Shown: one piece after another, positions 12,440 through 23,339 of the stretch
Position numbering within the stretch: position 1 is the first letter of the stretch
Layout of the letters: each line of letters starts with the position of its first letter
DNA from: Apteryx mantelli
Lineage: Eukaryota > Chordata > Aves > Apterygiformes > Apterygidae
NCBI RefSeq assembly: GCF_036417845.1
Contig: NC_089984.1
Location: 2,480,001-2,544,000, forward strand
Reading direction: 5' to 3'
DNA: 64,000 nucleotides
The notes under the pieces: generated by a model
The model's database searches: none
What the model was told of the DNA's origin: nothing
The model's input: only the letters and a program-made list of their open reading frames with translations
Translations under genes and position numbers: made by a program

Positions 12440-13757
12440 AAGAAGGGCAGTGAAGGTTTGCTGCTTGATGGGGGCTCGAATCCGGGATGTTGTGGAGGGA
12501 CTGCCAAAGCTTGTCTGCTCCTCTGACTATCACCCCCTGCTGCTCTTCCACGTGGGCGCCAATGATACTGCCAAGGGCAACTTGGTTGGATGTTGGACGT
12601 TGTCTACTTTGACTTCACTAAGGCTTTTGACGCTGTCTCCCATAACATCCTCATAGGCAGGTTGAAGAAGTATGGGCTGGACGAGCAGACAGTGAGGTGG
12701 ATTGAGAACTGGCTGAATGGCAGAGCTCAGAAGGCTGTGATCAGCGGCGCAGAGCCTGGTTGGAGGCCTGTAGCTAGCGGTGTCCCCCAGGGGTCAACCC
12801 TGGGTCCAATCCTGTTCAACTTATCCATCAGTGACCTGGATGAAGGGACAGAGTGCACCCTCAGCAGGTGTGCTGATGATAGAAAACTGGGAGAAGTGGC
12901 TGACACACCAGAGGGCTGTGCTGCCATTCAGAGGGCCCTCGACAGGCTGGAGAGCTGGGCCAAGAGGAACCTCATGAAGTTCAAAAAGGGAAGTGCAGAG
13001 TCCCGCACCTCGGGGTCAGTTGCAACCCCATGCACCAGTACAGGCTGGGGGCTCACCTGCTGGAAAGCAGCCCTGCCGAGAAGGACCTGGGAGTGCTGGT
13101 GGACAACAAGCTGACCATGAGCCAGCAATGTGCCCCTGTGGCCAAGAAGGCCAATGGTATCCAGGGCGGCATGAGGAAGAGCATTGCCAGCAGGTCGAGG
13201 GAGGTGATCCTTCCCCTCTGCTCAGCCCTGGTGAGGCCACACCCGGAGTACTGTGTCCAGCTCTGGGCTCACCAGTACAAGAGAGAGGTGGAGCGAGTGG
13301 AGCGAGTGGAGCGAAGGGCTACTAAGATGATTAAGGGACTAGAGCATCTCTCATACAAGGAAAGGCTGTGAGAGCTGGGACTGCCCAGCCTGGAGAAGAG
13401 AAGACTGAGGGGGCATCTTACCAGCGCATATCAATATCTGAAGGGAGGGTGTAAAGAGGGTGGGGCCAGCCACTTTTCAGCGCTGCCCAGTGAGAGGACA
13501 AGAGGCAACGGGCACAAACTGAAACACAGGAAGTTCCGTCTGAACCTAGGGACAAACTTCTTTACTGTGAGGGTAGCAGAGCACTGGAACAGGTTGCCCA
13601 GAGAGGTTGTGGAGTCTCCAGCCTTGGAGATATTCAAAAGCTGTCCACATAGGGTCCTGTGCAACGTGCTCGAGGTGGCTCTGCTTGAGCAGGGGGGTTG
13701 GACTAGATGATCTCCAGACGTCCCTTCCAACCTCAACCATTCTGTGATTCTGTGAAC
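12440..13757 (+). mobile_element. CR1 LINE, internally deleted
   Basis: A CR1 copy with an ORF1 esterase fragment ([26 protein letters not shown]; 12470-12575) joined directly to the ORF2 reverse-transcriptase core. About 2 kb is missing between, including the endonuclease. The RT shows [26 protein letters not shown] and CADDRKLGE, where the catalytic FADD is changed to CADD. Frameshifts and a TGA near 13369 break the frame. The 3' end carries the hairpin-type tail and ATTCTGTG repeats to 13757. The 5' limit is approximate. Confidence 0.88.
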
Positions 13758-16066
13758 TTTAGCTGGGCACATATTCTTGCAATGGCATCTTTCCTGGGAC
13801 TGACCTTCACTTCATTTCCTGTTTTGCTTCAACAGACTTGCTTTTTCTATGCAGGGCTAGTTACCATAGAGCGAAAATTACTCAAATCAGCACCAAGAAA
13901 TACAGACACAGTCTTCCCTCCCGTGACTGCCCCTATCTGCCATCCTCCTTACCAACTACTGCCTGGACACAGATCTACGATTACGGACTATACCCAGGAT
14001 TCGTAAGCCAGCCGATCAGCTGTCAGACCACCCAGAGGTCACTTGCAATCGCCTGTGTTAAACACCGGCATTTTGTGTTGATCAAATTTTAAGAATCCAC
14101 TTTGTTTTGCTAAGCAGCCGGCTGCGGAAATGAAGACCAAGTTTTGCCAGACAGTTGCACTTTCAAACCGTCCCAAGTGGTCAGGAAAATCAGTTCAGTT
14201 CCTGAAGTGCTTTCGCTGTAGATCCCAAACAGCAGCACCTCTGAAGTGCAAGTGCACCTGCTCTGCTGGCTTGTGGGTTAACGTGTTGCTCATGGAACAG
14301 CTAGAGATGTGACTAGTAAAGATACCACCAGGTGACGGTCAGTTACAAGCTGCAACATGCCCTTCTTGCACAGAAATCCTCCCTAAGCAAGTCACTCCAA
14401 TGTTTACCCACTAATTTGCTCAGAAGCGTCATACTTGCATGCACCTGACCATTATATGGCACTAGAGAATTGTACTACATTTCTGCTCCTTAGTTCTGCT
14501 GATCTTGTTTGGCTTCCCCAAAACTTCAGAAGGAATAAGGACTCAGTTCCTTAACATGCTCATCATGCGCCCAGTCACAGACTCACAAACAGCAAACACC
14601 AAGTCCAGCACATTGTTCTAGGGATATGAGGGAAAGAAATATTGTTACTCGTATGTCAGGAAGCAATCAGTTCTCCTCATGTGCTTCTGATGTTCATGGA
14701 ATACCCAGCTAAAGGCCCATCACTACTTACATAATGTAAAAAATGCACAAGCATTAGCATCAGATACACCTGAAAGGTTCTAACAGACTTGTGCGGCTTC
14801 TGGTCAGCCTAGCTGAGACAGGCCACCATTTCCCTGTCCTGGGGACATGGCCAGCCTTCCACCCTCCTAAACAAGGGGGAGCATGTGCCAGCACCTCAGC
14901 TGCCCAAGATCACCGCTCAGCAGAAAACTGAGCTTAAACTGCTAACAAAGAGAACTTCTGCTAATCCTAAAGGACGTGAGTTGGGAGGAGATGTGGGCAG
15001 ATTTCCTGCGGGGCATATCTGACCTTGGGAGAGGGCTGGCACATACCGAGAGCAGTGGTTTCCAGCCCGGTGGCACATGAAGCAAATGAAAAGATGCAAC
15101 ACCTAGAGACTACCCAGATGCCTGCCAACAGCCGGACTCAAACACCTCTGTCCCTGACCTGGCCCAGCTGCCAACTCCCAACGCTAGAGTTCCCCAGCAA
15201 CCCCAGAGAACTGCAGAGGGTCTGCAAATGTGCTATGGGATTGGTCTCGTGGCAATCGAGGTTTAGGCAGGCAAGGATCAGGCCGCACGGCCATACACCC
15301 CAGGCATCCCAACACAGCCAGCCCCAGCAGTTCCGAGAACAACAAGATGCGTGCAGCACCGGCAAAGACCCTGGATGCAGACGGATCTGGAAGCAGGACC
15401 AACCCACTGCCAAAATCCAGTCTTTGCATAAGAAGGAATTGCTCCTCCGCTGGGCAAGCCTAAAGGAGACTGGGGGGAAAAAAGGGGGGGGGGGAGGGGA
15501 GAGAGACTTTATTTGATAACACACCTGCCTCATCACCATCTTACCCTGCTACTTCCACTCCTCTCAGAGTCACCACCCCATCTCAGCCCCTTAAGGTAGC
15601 TGTTTCTGACCCACAGGTTCTCTCACATGCTATCACTGAGTCCCCTCCCGTGTGCAGTACACCAGGCAGCCCAGACACCCTGTCCTTGTTCTCAGATGCA
15701 CTCCCCAGTTTTGACCTGGCTGTCAGCTGAGGCAGACCAGAGAGGGGTGAGAAGGGCCTCTCTGAACACAGTCACGCAGAGGGACACAGAAGCAGCAAAA
15801 ACCCCTCACAGAAATGAAGATCAAAAGAAAGGCAGTTTTGGCAGGTGCTTAGAGGAGACTGGGGACCCTCTGTGCTTGTGCCTGGGGCTCCTGCAGGCTC
15901 TCTGCACACTCTCAAAGGTTCCTAAATGCGGTGACCTCATCAGGCGGGAGGTTACAAGGTGTCTCTGGGGCTGCTGTGGGGTGTGCAGGGCTGTCCCAGG
16001 GTCTCGGCCCTGGACAGCCACCTTTCCCTCTCATTTCACCGGGGCTTTTCCCTAGCGCTGCCAGTG
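13758..16066. other. No gene recognised
   Basis: About 2.3 kb with no supportable gene. Holds a poly-G run near 15484-15494. Overlapping open frames at 15025-15539 lie on opposite strands and show no domain. Confidence 0.5.
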
Positions 16067-16070
16067 ATCA

Positions 16071-16623
16071 TGTTACCAAAGGCCTCAGACAAGAAGGAGT
16101 CTCAAAAGGGGGGGGGGGGGGGATGGGGGAACTGTTACCAGGGGCCTCAGACAAGGATGCACCCAAGGACTGTGACTGGTACATCCTGAAGGAGTGCAGA
16201 TAAACCAGCAGAAAGCAGCATAAGGAACGAGACAGCTTTCTCAAACAAAGAGATGAGCCAAGCCGAGACCATATAGGGAAAAGGAGCTCAGAGTTCATGG
16301 AAAGACACTAAGAGGCACCTCTTCAGCAACCACCAGGGACCCGCAGAGACCCCCATAGAAGTCCCCCGGAGACTCAGACCGCATGCGTAATGACTATGTA
16401 AATACGATAATTAGTTCCAGGAAATAGAATGAATATGTATAATCATTCCGGGAAATTTAATGCATATGTATGTAAGAGAACAATACAAGCTTTGGCTAAT
16501 GCACCATACGGCATGCACGTTGGGCGGAGCGATCCCCCGTGCATCCGGCGCCGTAATAAAGAGAATGCCTGCTTCTTAATACTGCATTGGTGTTGAGGAG
16601 CTTTACTCCCGATCTCGGTGACA
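16071..16623 (+). mobile_element. Solo LTR of an endogenous retrovirus
   Basis: A 553-base element that begins TGTTACC and ends GGTGACA, which are near-perfect inverted ends. It is flanked on both sides by ATCA (16067-16070 and 16624-16627), a 4-bp target-site duplication. It contains an AATAAA signal near 16554 followed by an R/U5-like segment. The 5' end carries an internal direct repeat (TGTTACC..GGCCTCAGACAAG at 16071 and again at about 16133). No internal retroviral sequence flanks it, so it is a solo LTR. The family name is not assigned. Confidence 0.75.
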
Positions 16624-16639
16624 ATCATACCGGGACATC

Positions 16640-17160
16640 TCCGCACCAGCCCGTCCCGGCACTGCCGCTCCTCACAGCCACTGCCGCCCTGGCCCCACTG
16701 CCAGTCCCCACAGCTACCGAGAGTCCCCACAGCCCCTCGCACCCCCCGCCCCCCGCCAAGGGGGACGGGCCTAGGGACAGCCCTGCCTGGTCCCCCAAGA
16801 GACGGGAAAGCCCGCCGTCCCCGGCACGCTGCGGGCTCTCCCGCGTGCGAGCAGCCCCTGTCCGCCGCGGGACACACACGCACGCTGGGCCGCCGCAGCG
16901 GGGCTGAGGGGCACCCGTGCCCGGAACTACAACTCCCGGCGTGCCGCGGGGCACAACATGGCCGCCCGGAAGCCAAAACGAGGCGCCTGCGCCTCCCGGC
17001 ATGCCCCGCGGCCAACATGGCCGTCCGGCAGCCAGACCGAGCGGACTACATCTCCCGGCATGCCGCGGAGCACAGCGCTCTCTAACGTCCCCCCTGCCGT
17101 GATGCCGCTTTGTCCTTCGCGGAGGCCCCGGCCCCGGCCCTGCCCAGGGCTCCCCGTCCG
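16640..17160. promoter_or_regulatory. CpG-rich promoter-like block with tandem ZNF143-like and YY1-like motifs
   Basis: A GC- and CpG-dense island directly after the solo LTR. A roughly 60-base unit is repeated about 2.5 times. Each unit has an ACTACAACTCCCGGCRTGC-type box (16925-16945, 16986-17007 weaker, 17044-17064), the ZNF143/THAP11-class core. In the first two units it is followed by an AACATGGCCG box resembling YY1 (about 16955 and 17013). An ETS-like CCGGAAG follows the first YY1-like box. Such arrays are typical of housekeeping promoters, but no matching first exon is recognised on either side, so the driven transcript is unknown. Confidence 0.6.
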
Positions 17161-17560
17161 GCAAGAGACCGCCTAAAGAGCTCTGGGGTGCAACCAAAGA
17201 AAAAAACCCAAACCATCAGGGCAAGCCAGGGCAAGCAGAGGGCCATGTGGCACACATGGCAACACACGCCAAGGACATGAGGACAACCCCAAACCCAAAA
17301 GACAGGCTCCTCAGTGGCACACATCAGGACAACCGGAGGGCGCTGGGGGGCACTAGGAGCACTGGGAGCGAAACCAAGGGTTGTGGGACGCACCTAAAAG
17401 CAAACTGGGGCACCCCAGAAGCCAAATGGAGGGCTCTGGGGTGCCCCAAAAGGAAAACGTGAACTCTGGAGCACCACAGAATGTGAATTGAGGGCTCCTG
17501 AGGGCAAACAGAGGGCTCTGGAGCTCACTGAAAGAGGGCTTGATACGTCCTGATAGGACC
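17161..17560. repeat. Degenerate minisatellite
   Basis: Imperfect units of about 35-60 bases built around AGGGCTCTGGGGTGC and CCCAAAAG-type blocks (17176, 17420, 17507 and others). Degenerate, with no clear boundaries. Confidence 0.5.
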
Positions 17561-18534
17561 AGAAGGCTGGGGGTCACAGCAAAGGGGGCTGAAAGATGTG
17601 CCACAAGGCACATCTGTCTACATGGAGACTCCATCTTCCCGCGCCGCATGCACAAACCCCACCCTACAGGCCTGGGCGCTCTGAGGGCATCCTGAAGTAC
17701 CTGAGAACAGCCCCAGAGTGCTGAGGGCAAAACCAGGGGTGGCCTGGGGACTTCACGCAGCCCTGGCAAGGCCACAGTTGCCGCCAGGATGATGGGAAAA
17801 GTTTTTGATAGCACCTAGTGCCCATGGCAACACAAGGGAAAGCCCCTCCAGCCATGTGAACAGTACTGGAGATGTTGGGGAATCCCCTTGGACCCCAAAG
17901 CAGTCCCAGAGATCCTGGGACAGGCCCCGGCACCCCTGATATCCTCTGTGTAACCTCCCTTGGATACTGCATGCAGGCACCCTTTTCTCTGTGTAAAGAC
18001 TGCAGGAACCATGGATATGAGTGCAGAGAATACAGTGGTTGTTTATTAGTTAATGCTTATAAATGACTGCTGGGAACAGGTGTGCCACGGTGCTCAGAGC
18101 CAGTACGGTCTCTTTCGCCTTTTACTGGACTGCAGTTTGTCAATACAATGGGGAAGTGTTGACTCCTGCTGCTGCCATTGATGTGGCAAGTCACTGAGTA
18201 GCTGTCAACCTCCTGCCAATGTTTTTCCCCTCAGGGATAGGATTCGTCTCTGGTATCTGAGAGGAAAACCCCTGATCGCCCCTGTTTGGAGTTCTGCCCT
18301 CGCCCCTAGACTAGAGCCCTGCAAGACACTTTCACAGCTCTCAGGTCATCCGCCAACTCAGCAGCCAGACTCAGTGCAATGTGGCTGCGCAGTAGCACGC
18401 TGAGACCTCAGATCAGAGCGCCTAGCTGAACATGGAGTGGCACAGGCAAAGGTTACAGACCCCAGAGAAGGATTCAGCTGTGCCACGTTAGTGTTCTGGG
18501 TTTTATCATCTATGGATTTAGACCGTGCCATTTA
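17561..18534. other. No gene recognised
   Basis: No domain, repeat or RNA gene is recognised in this kilobase. Confidence 0.4.
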
Positions 18535-18785
18535 ACAATAAGCTGTTAACCCTGAACCCTAAGTGATAAATTGCAAATGCTGGAAGCCAGTGGTTGCTGG
18601 AGGTTTAAAATTTACGGATGTTGTTAGATGTTACACCCTGAGCACTCATCAGTATGTGAGTAAACTGTAAACTCTGAATGATAAGTACTGAGCCCCACAA
18701 AAGAAATTATTAAACCATAACCCCTCAGTGATAAGCTCTAAACAATCAATTATAAGTGAAATCCTCAGTTTTAAACAGTAAACAC
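18535..18785. repeat. Degenerate AT-rich tandem repeat
   Basis: About six diverged units of roughly 33 bases with the core TAAACcCTgAGTGATAAG (for example near 18560, 18675 and 18720). It lies just before the variable-segment cluster. Function unknown. Confidence 0.45.
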
Positions 18786-19375
18786 CAAAGCACAGATGAT
18801 CAGAGAAGCAGTGAAGAGAAACCATAGAATTTTTGCCTGCAGCTTGGAAACTTTCCCCTTCATTTGAAAGGGAAGCAGAACAGGAAGGCAGACACCAGAA
18901 ATACAGGTGGCTGTCCAGGGACACTGAAGTGTCCAGAGAGACCCCGGGACTCTCTCCCAGCTACCCCGCCTGTACCTTGTCCCTTCCCAGCCACGCGCAG
19001 GCCACAGCCCACAGAGGGAGGGTTGGGGGGTCCTGGTACGGGGGGGACCTGGGGAGACAAGAGAGGTCCCTCTGCTTCCTGTGCAGGCTAAGCAGTACTC
19101 AAAAGGAAACGTGGTTTCCCCTCCCCACCCAGGCCAGCAGTGACGTATGGATACATCTCCCCACTGCACAAAGTACCCACTGCAAAGGAGTTGCTCAGAA
19201 AAGACTGTGAATCTGCCTGGGGTTGGAGGGAAGTCTGAGCCTTCAGCACGGGAAGAACAGGGCATTCCTCCGCTGACTCGAAGTGAGAAAATTTTGATCT
19301 CCCTTCAGCCGCACGATTTTCCTCCCCCCCCACCCTCAACTCTGCACTATGCAAACTCCTCTGGAGAAGCCTGCG

Positions 19376-19421
19376 ATGCTCTTCTGTCTACTGGTCTTCA
19401 CCTTTGCTGCAGCCCCCAAAG
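19376..19421 (+). pseudogene. VH-like leader exon (L-PART1), first of the cluster
   Basis: A 46-base exon encoding MLFCLLVFTFAAAPK, a hydrophobic signal peptide, ending at an AAAG/GTGAGA donor in phase 1. Length, hydrophobicity and phase are those of the first leader exon of immunoglobulin or TCR V genes. The exon itself is intact, but the only nearby V exon candidate (about 19576) is broken, so the unit is called a pseudogene. An in-frame upstream ATG at 19349 exists and overlaps an octamer-like ATGCAAAC. Confidence 0.55.
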
Positions 19422-19575
19422 GTGAGATTCCCCCCATTTCCTGGGAAGAGGACATGGGCATGAGCAGCCTTAGCCCTTCTGCATGGGTTTTGTGTGCTCC
19501 CCTCCCAAGGGTACATCCTCTGCCCGGGACGTGTATCCTTCCAGATTTACTCCTGGACCTCTCTGTTTTCCTACA

Positions 19576-19650
19576 GGAAGTGTGGAGGTTGGAGGACAGA
19601 GATGTGACACTGTCCTACTGTGTCTCTGCACCTCACTACCATGCACTGAA
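19576..19650 (+). pseudogene. Very degraded V-exon start
   Basis: After a good acceptor (CTCTGTTTTCCTACAG) comes EVWRLEDRDVTLSYCVSA, which loosely follows the framework-1 pattern EVxLxxxGDSVTLSCVAS with a short deletion. It loses all similarity within 80 bases. Called only because it sits one short intron after the leader exon. Confidence 0.3.
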
Positions 19651-19868
19651 GAGCTGTTCACTAGCCACGGGGCTGGGAGGGATGGGTGACCAAGCTGGCT
19701 CTGCCTCAACAGCAGCCAGGCTGAGTTCTGTCATCCCATGGTCTCTCAACCCCCAAATACCCAGAGCACCACTCAGCCCTGCCCTGTCCTGCTGTGGATG
19801 GGAATGAGGGGAGCCAGGCTGGCTCTGGGGTCAGCTCTAGCTGAGGAGAAGAAAGGGCAGAGGCAAAG

Positions 19869-19905
19869 GTGCTGTTTTATCTCCTCTTGGCAGCAACCCC
19901 AGGAG
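19869..19905 (+). pseudogene. Second VH-like leader relic
   Basis: Encodes xLFYLLLAATPG up to a CCAGGAG/GTAAGG donor in phase 1, resembling an Ig leader. The codon at the start position is GTG, not ATG. It precedes the pseudogene V exon at 20317. Confidence 0.4.
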
Positions 19906-20316
19906 GTAAGGCAGGTTCCAAAAGGGATCCCAGGAACACAGGGCCATTTCTGTGTTCAGTTATTTCCATGCCCCACGTGCTGCCCACCCCATGCATTCCT
20001 GCTCTGCCCCATCCCGCTTATCCACATACTGGGGTCCACAGCCCATGGGGAGAGAAAGGGTGTGGGGCAGAGCGGGAGCGGGGACAGCTTTGGAGCTTTA
20101 TCTTCCCACCACAGAGAGGAGAGAATGGAGTTGTGCCTCCCCAGCACTCCCCTTCCCCGCACCAAATGCTGTGCCCCAGCTGAACTGACAGTCTGTCAGT
20201 GATAGGGAGCAACCCCGACTGAGGAGCAAAACAGATAAAAGACAGTGGTGGGGGGGCCAGTGGGCTCCCTACATCCATCCTCACGCTGCTGTGACTGTGG
20301 CCATGTGTCTTTGCAG

Positions 20317-20620
20317 AGATGAGCACTAGGTGCAGCTAGTGGAGGCTGGAGGGGGGCTGAGAATGCCCAGGGGCTCAGTGCGTCTCTCCCGCCAGGCCTC
20401 TGAATTCGAATACAAAACTTTCCAATTTCAGTTTTACTGGCAGGTTCCTGGTGTGGGAAGAATTGAGTGGATCTCCTATATAAATCGCAGTTCTTCCATA
20501 TCACAATATGGGGCTGATGTGGATGGGCAAACCATCACTGCAGAGAACAGCTCCCAGAGCACATCTCTGGCCCTGTACACACTGTGTCCCCAGGACTCTT
20601 CTGCACAGCCTGCAGGAGCC
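20317..20620 (+). pseudogene. VH-like V exon, pseudogene
   Basis: Follows a GTGTCTTTGCAG acceptor. An in-frame TAG lies at 20327-20329, just before VQLVEAGGGLRMPRGSVRLS. Framework-1 Cys is replaced (LSRQAS instead of LSCQAS). The region continues as FYWQVPGVGRIEWISYI, with a short indel in framework 2, and QYGADVDGQTITAENSSQST in framework 3. The second Cys is lost. The layout is clearly that of an antibody-type VH domain of the family closest to human clan III. Confidence 0.75.
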
Positions 20621-21341
20621 AGGCAGAGCCCAGGCAAAATCCTCTCAGGGTCTCTGCCCACCCCAGGAACCAACATGTCCGGTGAGCTCCTGCCTCCCCT
20701 CCTCTCCCAGCTCGTCCAGTTTCCATCCCAGGGCTCCAATTCCCTCTTGCAAGGGCCAGGCAGGACCACCATGGGAAAGAGGGTTCGAAGAGAGCTGGAC
20801 ACTCCTGCAGGTGCAGGAGGAGGAAAAGGAGGGGTACAGCTTGTGGGGAGGGAGTGGGGCAGGGGAGGCCTCTCTTCTGGGAGTGCTCTGGCCAAGCCAG
20901 GGCTGGCAAAGCCTGGAGAGGCCCAGGAGGGCCCCAGCTCTCTCTTGTGTTCCTTTGGGGTTTCGGGGTGTACTTGAACTGAGGTCCCACAAAGAGTGTG
21001 GATGAGCACCAGAGATGGGCCCAGTGTGCTCAGCCCAGCCCTTCCTGTGCAGGGGTTGGGACTGGTTTGTCCCCTGGGCTAGTGTTCCTAGTGCTGCTGG
21101 TGGGGTACAATGGTGCCAGAGAGGCCAGAGACTCCCTCCATCCACCTCAGGCCTTTCATCTCCAAAGGGGCAATGGCACAAAGGGAGAGGACAGACAGCA
21201 AGAGGCATTGCCAGCTAAGGGTCATAGATCCTGCCCTGCAAAGTGGGCAGAGCCCAGCCCAGCTGGGCTCTGCTCCTCTCTGCCTCCCTTGAAGTTCCTC
21301 TCCTTGCTGCCCCAAACAAGGAGGAAATGCTCCCTTAGAGT

Positions 21342-21387
21342 ATGGGGCCTTGGCTCCTGGCCTTGTCATTTGCAGTGCTGCTGGGAG
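21342..21387 (+). CDS. VH-like leader exon (L-PART1), intact
   Basis: Exactly 46 bases, ATG to a GGGAG/GTAAGA donor, encoding MGPWLLALSFAVLLG plus one base. This is the standard size and phase for an Ig/TCR V leader exon. It can splice in phase either to the relic at 21812, whose acceptor is damaged, or to the intact V exon at 22149 over a 761-base intron. The second would give a continuous leader ending ..VLLGGALS. Which one it served originally cannot be decided here. Confidence 0.65.
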
Positions 21388-21811
21388 GTAAGAGCTGTGA
21401 GGGGAGGGGACAGAGAGCTTGACTGAGTAGGCTTTGGCTGCCCCTGCACACCTGTCCTGCTACTGCCCAACTCTAAATGCCACCACATAAGATGAATCCT
21501 TGCATGGAAAGCGTCTTCCCTTTTAGGGTGGGGTAGGTGGGGGGTGCAATGCAGAAGAGGGAGGTTTCCTGAGATTTTTTTCTGAGAGCGGACTAAACTG
21601 GGGACATTTCCAGACAAAGCCAAGAACTGCCCCAAGGAGCTGTGCTGAGTCCCACTCTAAGCAGCCTTGGGATATTCCAGGAATGCCCATGTCCCAGTGA
21701 GGCAGAGAAGAGTCCAATGCCCCTTTTTCCTCTGAGGCTCATGTGCAACTGGCAAACCACTTGCCTATGTGTCCGTGACCAGTCTGCTCCCTTTGCTCTC
21801 TGTGCACACGG

Positions 21812-21920
21812 GTATGGGTCCAGGGGCAGCTGTTGGGGGCAACAGGAGGACTGATAGGAGCTGCGGACTCCATATGCCTCTCCTGCCAAGCTTCTGGATT
21901 CAGCTTTAAAAATAGAATAT
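21812..21920 (+). pseudogene. Truncated VH-like V exon
   Basis: Reads VQGQLLGATGGLIGAADSIC and then LSCQASGFSFKNRI before TGA at 21918-21920, that is framework 1 into CDR1, then loses similarity. The expected acceptor reads GCACACGG rather than CACAG. It is a 5' remnant of a V gene of the same type as the one at 20317. Confidence 0.65.
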
Positions 21921-22148
21921 GAGTTGCTCAGACTCTAGTGAGTCTCCTGCCTCAGCAGCCTTTTGGGTGGTGCAAAGAAATATGGGGCTGTGGAGCCTCA
22001 GCAGGCCAATACTTCCAGTGGCAACCCTGGAAGCTAAAGGTCTCTGGCCCTGTGCGGCCCAGCCAGTCCTGGAGCAGTCCTGGTGCAGGACTGAATGCTG
22101 CACCCATGAGCTTTCCCATATCCGCTCAAAACTCACGTGTCTTTCCAG

Positions 22149-22464
22149 GTGCCCTTTCTGACATAAAGATGGTGGCATCTGGTCCCAAGGAGAGGAAGGT
22201 CTCTGGATTACTCCCACTCACCTGCACTGTAACAGGAGCACCTCTGGATAGCCCTCTCTATGACTGGAATTGTGTCCGTCAGGCTCCGAGAGGAGAGCTA
22301 CAATTTCTAGGCTGGGTCTATCCTTTTGGGAATAACACAGGCTATGCCCCGACCTTCCAAGGCCGACTCACTATCTCTGCAGACAAAGCCAAGAACAAGG
22401 TCTCCCTGCAGCTGCGTGCCCTGACAGCCACAGATACAGCCACCTATTTCTGTGCCAGACAGCA
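22149..22464 (+). CDS. VH-like (VH-delta candidate) variable segment, open reading frame
   Basis: V exon open from a CTTTCCAG acceptor to the recombination signal. It starts GALSDIKMVASGP; framework-1 Cys is in LTCTVTG; framework 2 is VRQAPRGELQFLGW; CDR2 is VYPFGNNTG; framework 3 is YAPTFQGRLTISADKAKNKV and LRALTATDTATYFCAR. Both canonical Cys are present. The conserved framework-2 Trp (normally W-V-R-Q) is Cys (DWNCVRQAP), a one-base TGG to TGT change. A 23-spacer RSS follows directly. An intact, phase-compatible leader exon lies at 21342. The antibody-type V beside a delta D-J-C cassette suggests a VH-delta gene. It may be functional, but the Trp change makes a germline pseudogene or 'ORF' class gene also possible. 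Confidence 0.82.
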
Positions 22465-22503
22465 CACCATGACACCAATGGAGGGAGGGACTGCACAAAT
22501 AGT
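22465..22503 (+). promoter_or_regulatory. V-segment recombination signal, 23-bp spacer
   Basis: Heptamer CACCATG (5/7 match to CACAGTG, first three bases intact), exactly 23 bases of spacer, and nonamer ACAAATAGT (6/9). It starts right after the Cys-Ala-Arg end of the V exon. A 23-spacer V signal is compatible with the 12-spacer 5' signal of the D segment at 53902. The match is imperfect, so efficiency is uncertain. Confidence 0.65.
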
Positions 22504-23220
22504 GGGAGGGCTGCTATGGTGACAGGGCCCTTTCTCAGCGTGACAGTCACCTGTACTCGCTCTGGGAAATAGCAGTGAGCTTTGGGATTAAAAGATGTTG
22601 GAGCTCCCAATCTATCCATGGGCTGCTGAATTTGCAGTAAAGTTTGACAATTTTAATAGCAGTTAGAAATAAAATGGTAGGCATGAATAATCATGGACAG
22701 CTCAATCCCCAGATCCCTCACAGAGCACAGACTCTTCACCTCCATTCACAGCTTTCCCCACAATCTGTCCTCACTGCCTCTCCCCGCAGCTAACCTGGTG
22801 CTCCTTCAATCTCAGGAGGTTGGGGGAGACAGGGACCCTTCATCCCCCCACCTCAGGCCACCTCTCTGGGCCTGGAGGCTGTGGAGCTGGTGTAGGAGCC
22901 ACAAGAGGGCATATGGCTCCTTCTCTGTGTAGCCCCAACTGCCCAAACTGCCCCAACCTGCCTGTCCATCCTCCCCCTCTAAAAGGGGTTGCATCTTTGA
23001 TGGGGAGGTGGAAAATCATCATGGCTCAGGGCACAGCAGGGGTGGATAGTTGCTCTGTCATATGCTGGATCTGCAGGCTGGGCGTGAGCAGTGTCAGTGT
23101 GCAGCAGCATGGGGAGAGCCACCCACAAGACCGTTGCAACACTGTCCAGTCCTCCTGGGTGGACCCTCTCCCAGTCTGCTGCAGCTGGCTTCTGTCTGTT
23201 CTGAGACACCAGCACTCCTA
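22504..23220. other. No gene recognised
   Basis: Spacer between V relics. Nothing supportable seen. Confidence 0.4.
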
Positions 23221-23266
23221 GCCATACAGAGAGATTTCTTAGCTGTGATGTTGGCACTGTCTCCGG
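23221..23266 (+). pseudogene. VH-like leader relic, start codon lost
   Basis: A 46-base stretch reading AIQRDFLAVMLALSP and ending CCGG/GTAAGT in phase 1. The ATG position is GCC. It is clearly homologous to 26120-26168 (GGCCATTCAGAGAG.. and downstream GGGAGGGGAATGCAA). A CR1 is inserted in what was its first intron, about 70 bases downstream. Confidence 0.55.
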
Positions 23267-23339
23267 GTAAGTCCTGGATGGTGTTTGTTCCTGCACTGAT
23301 GCCTGCAGGGAGGGGAATGCAAGAGTGTGAGAGTTATTA

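Noticed and set aside
16443-17197. Long overlapping open frames (about 190 codons) on both strands
   Set aside because: They lie in the LTR/CpG island on several frames at once, with Arg/Pro/Gly-rich content expected from high GC; no domain or splice context.
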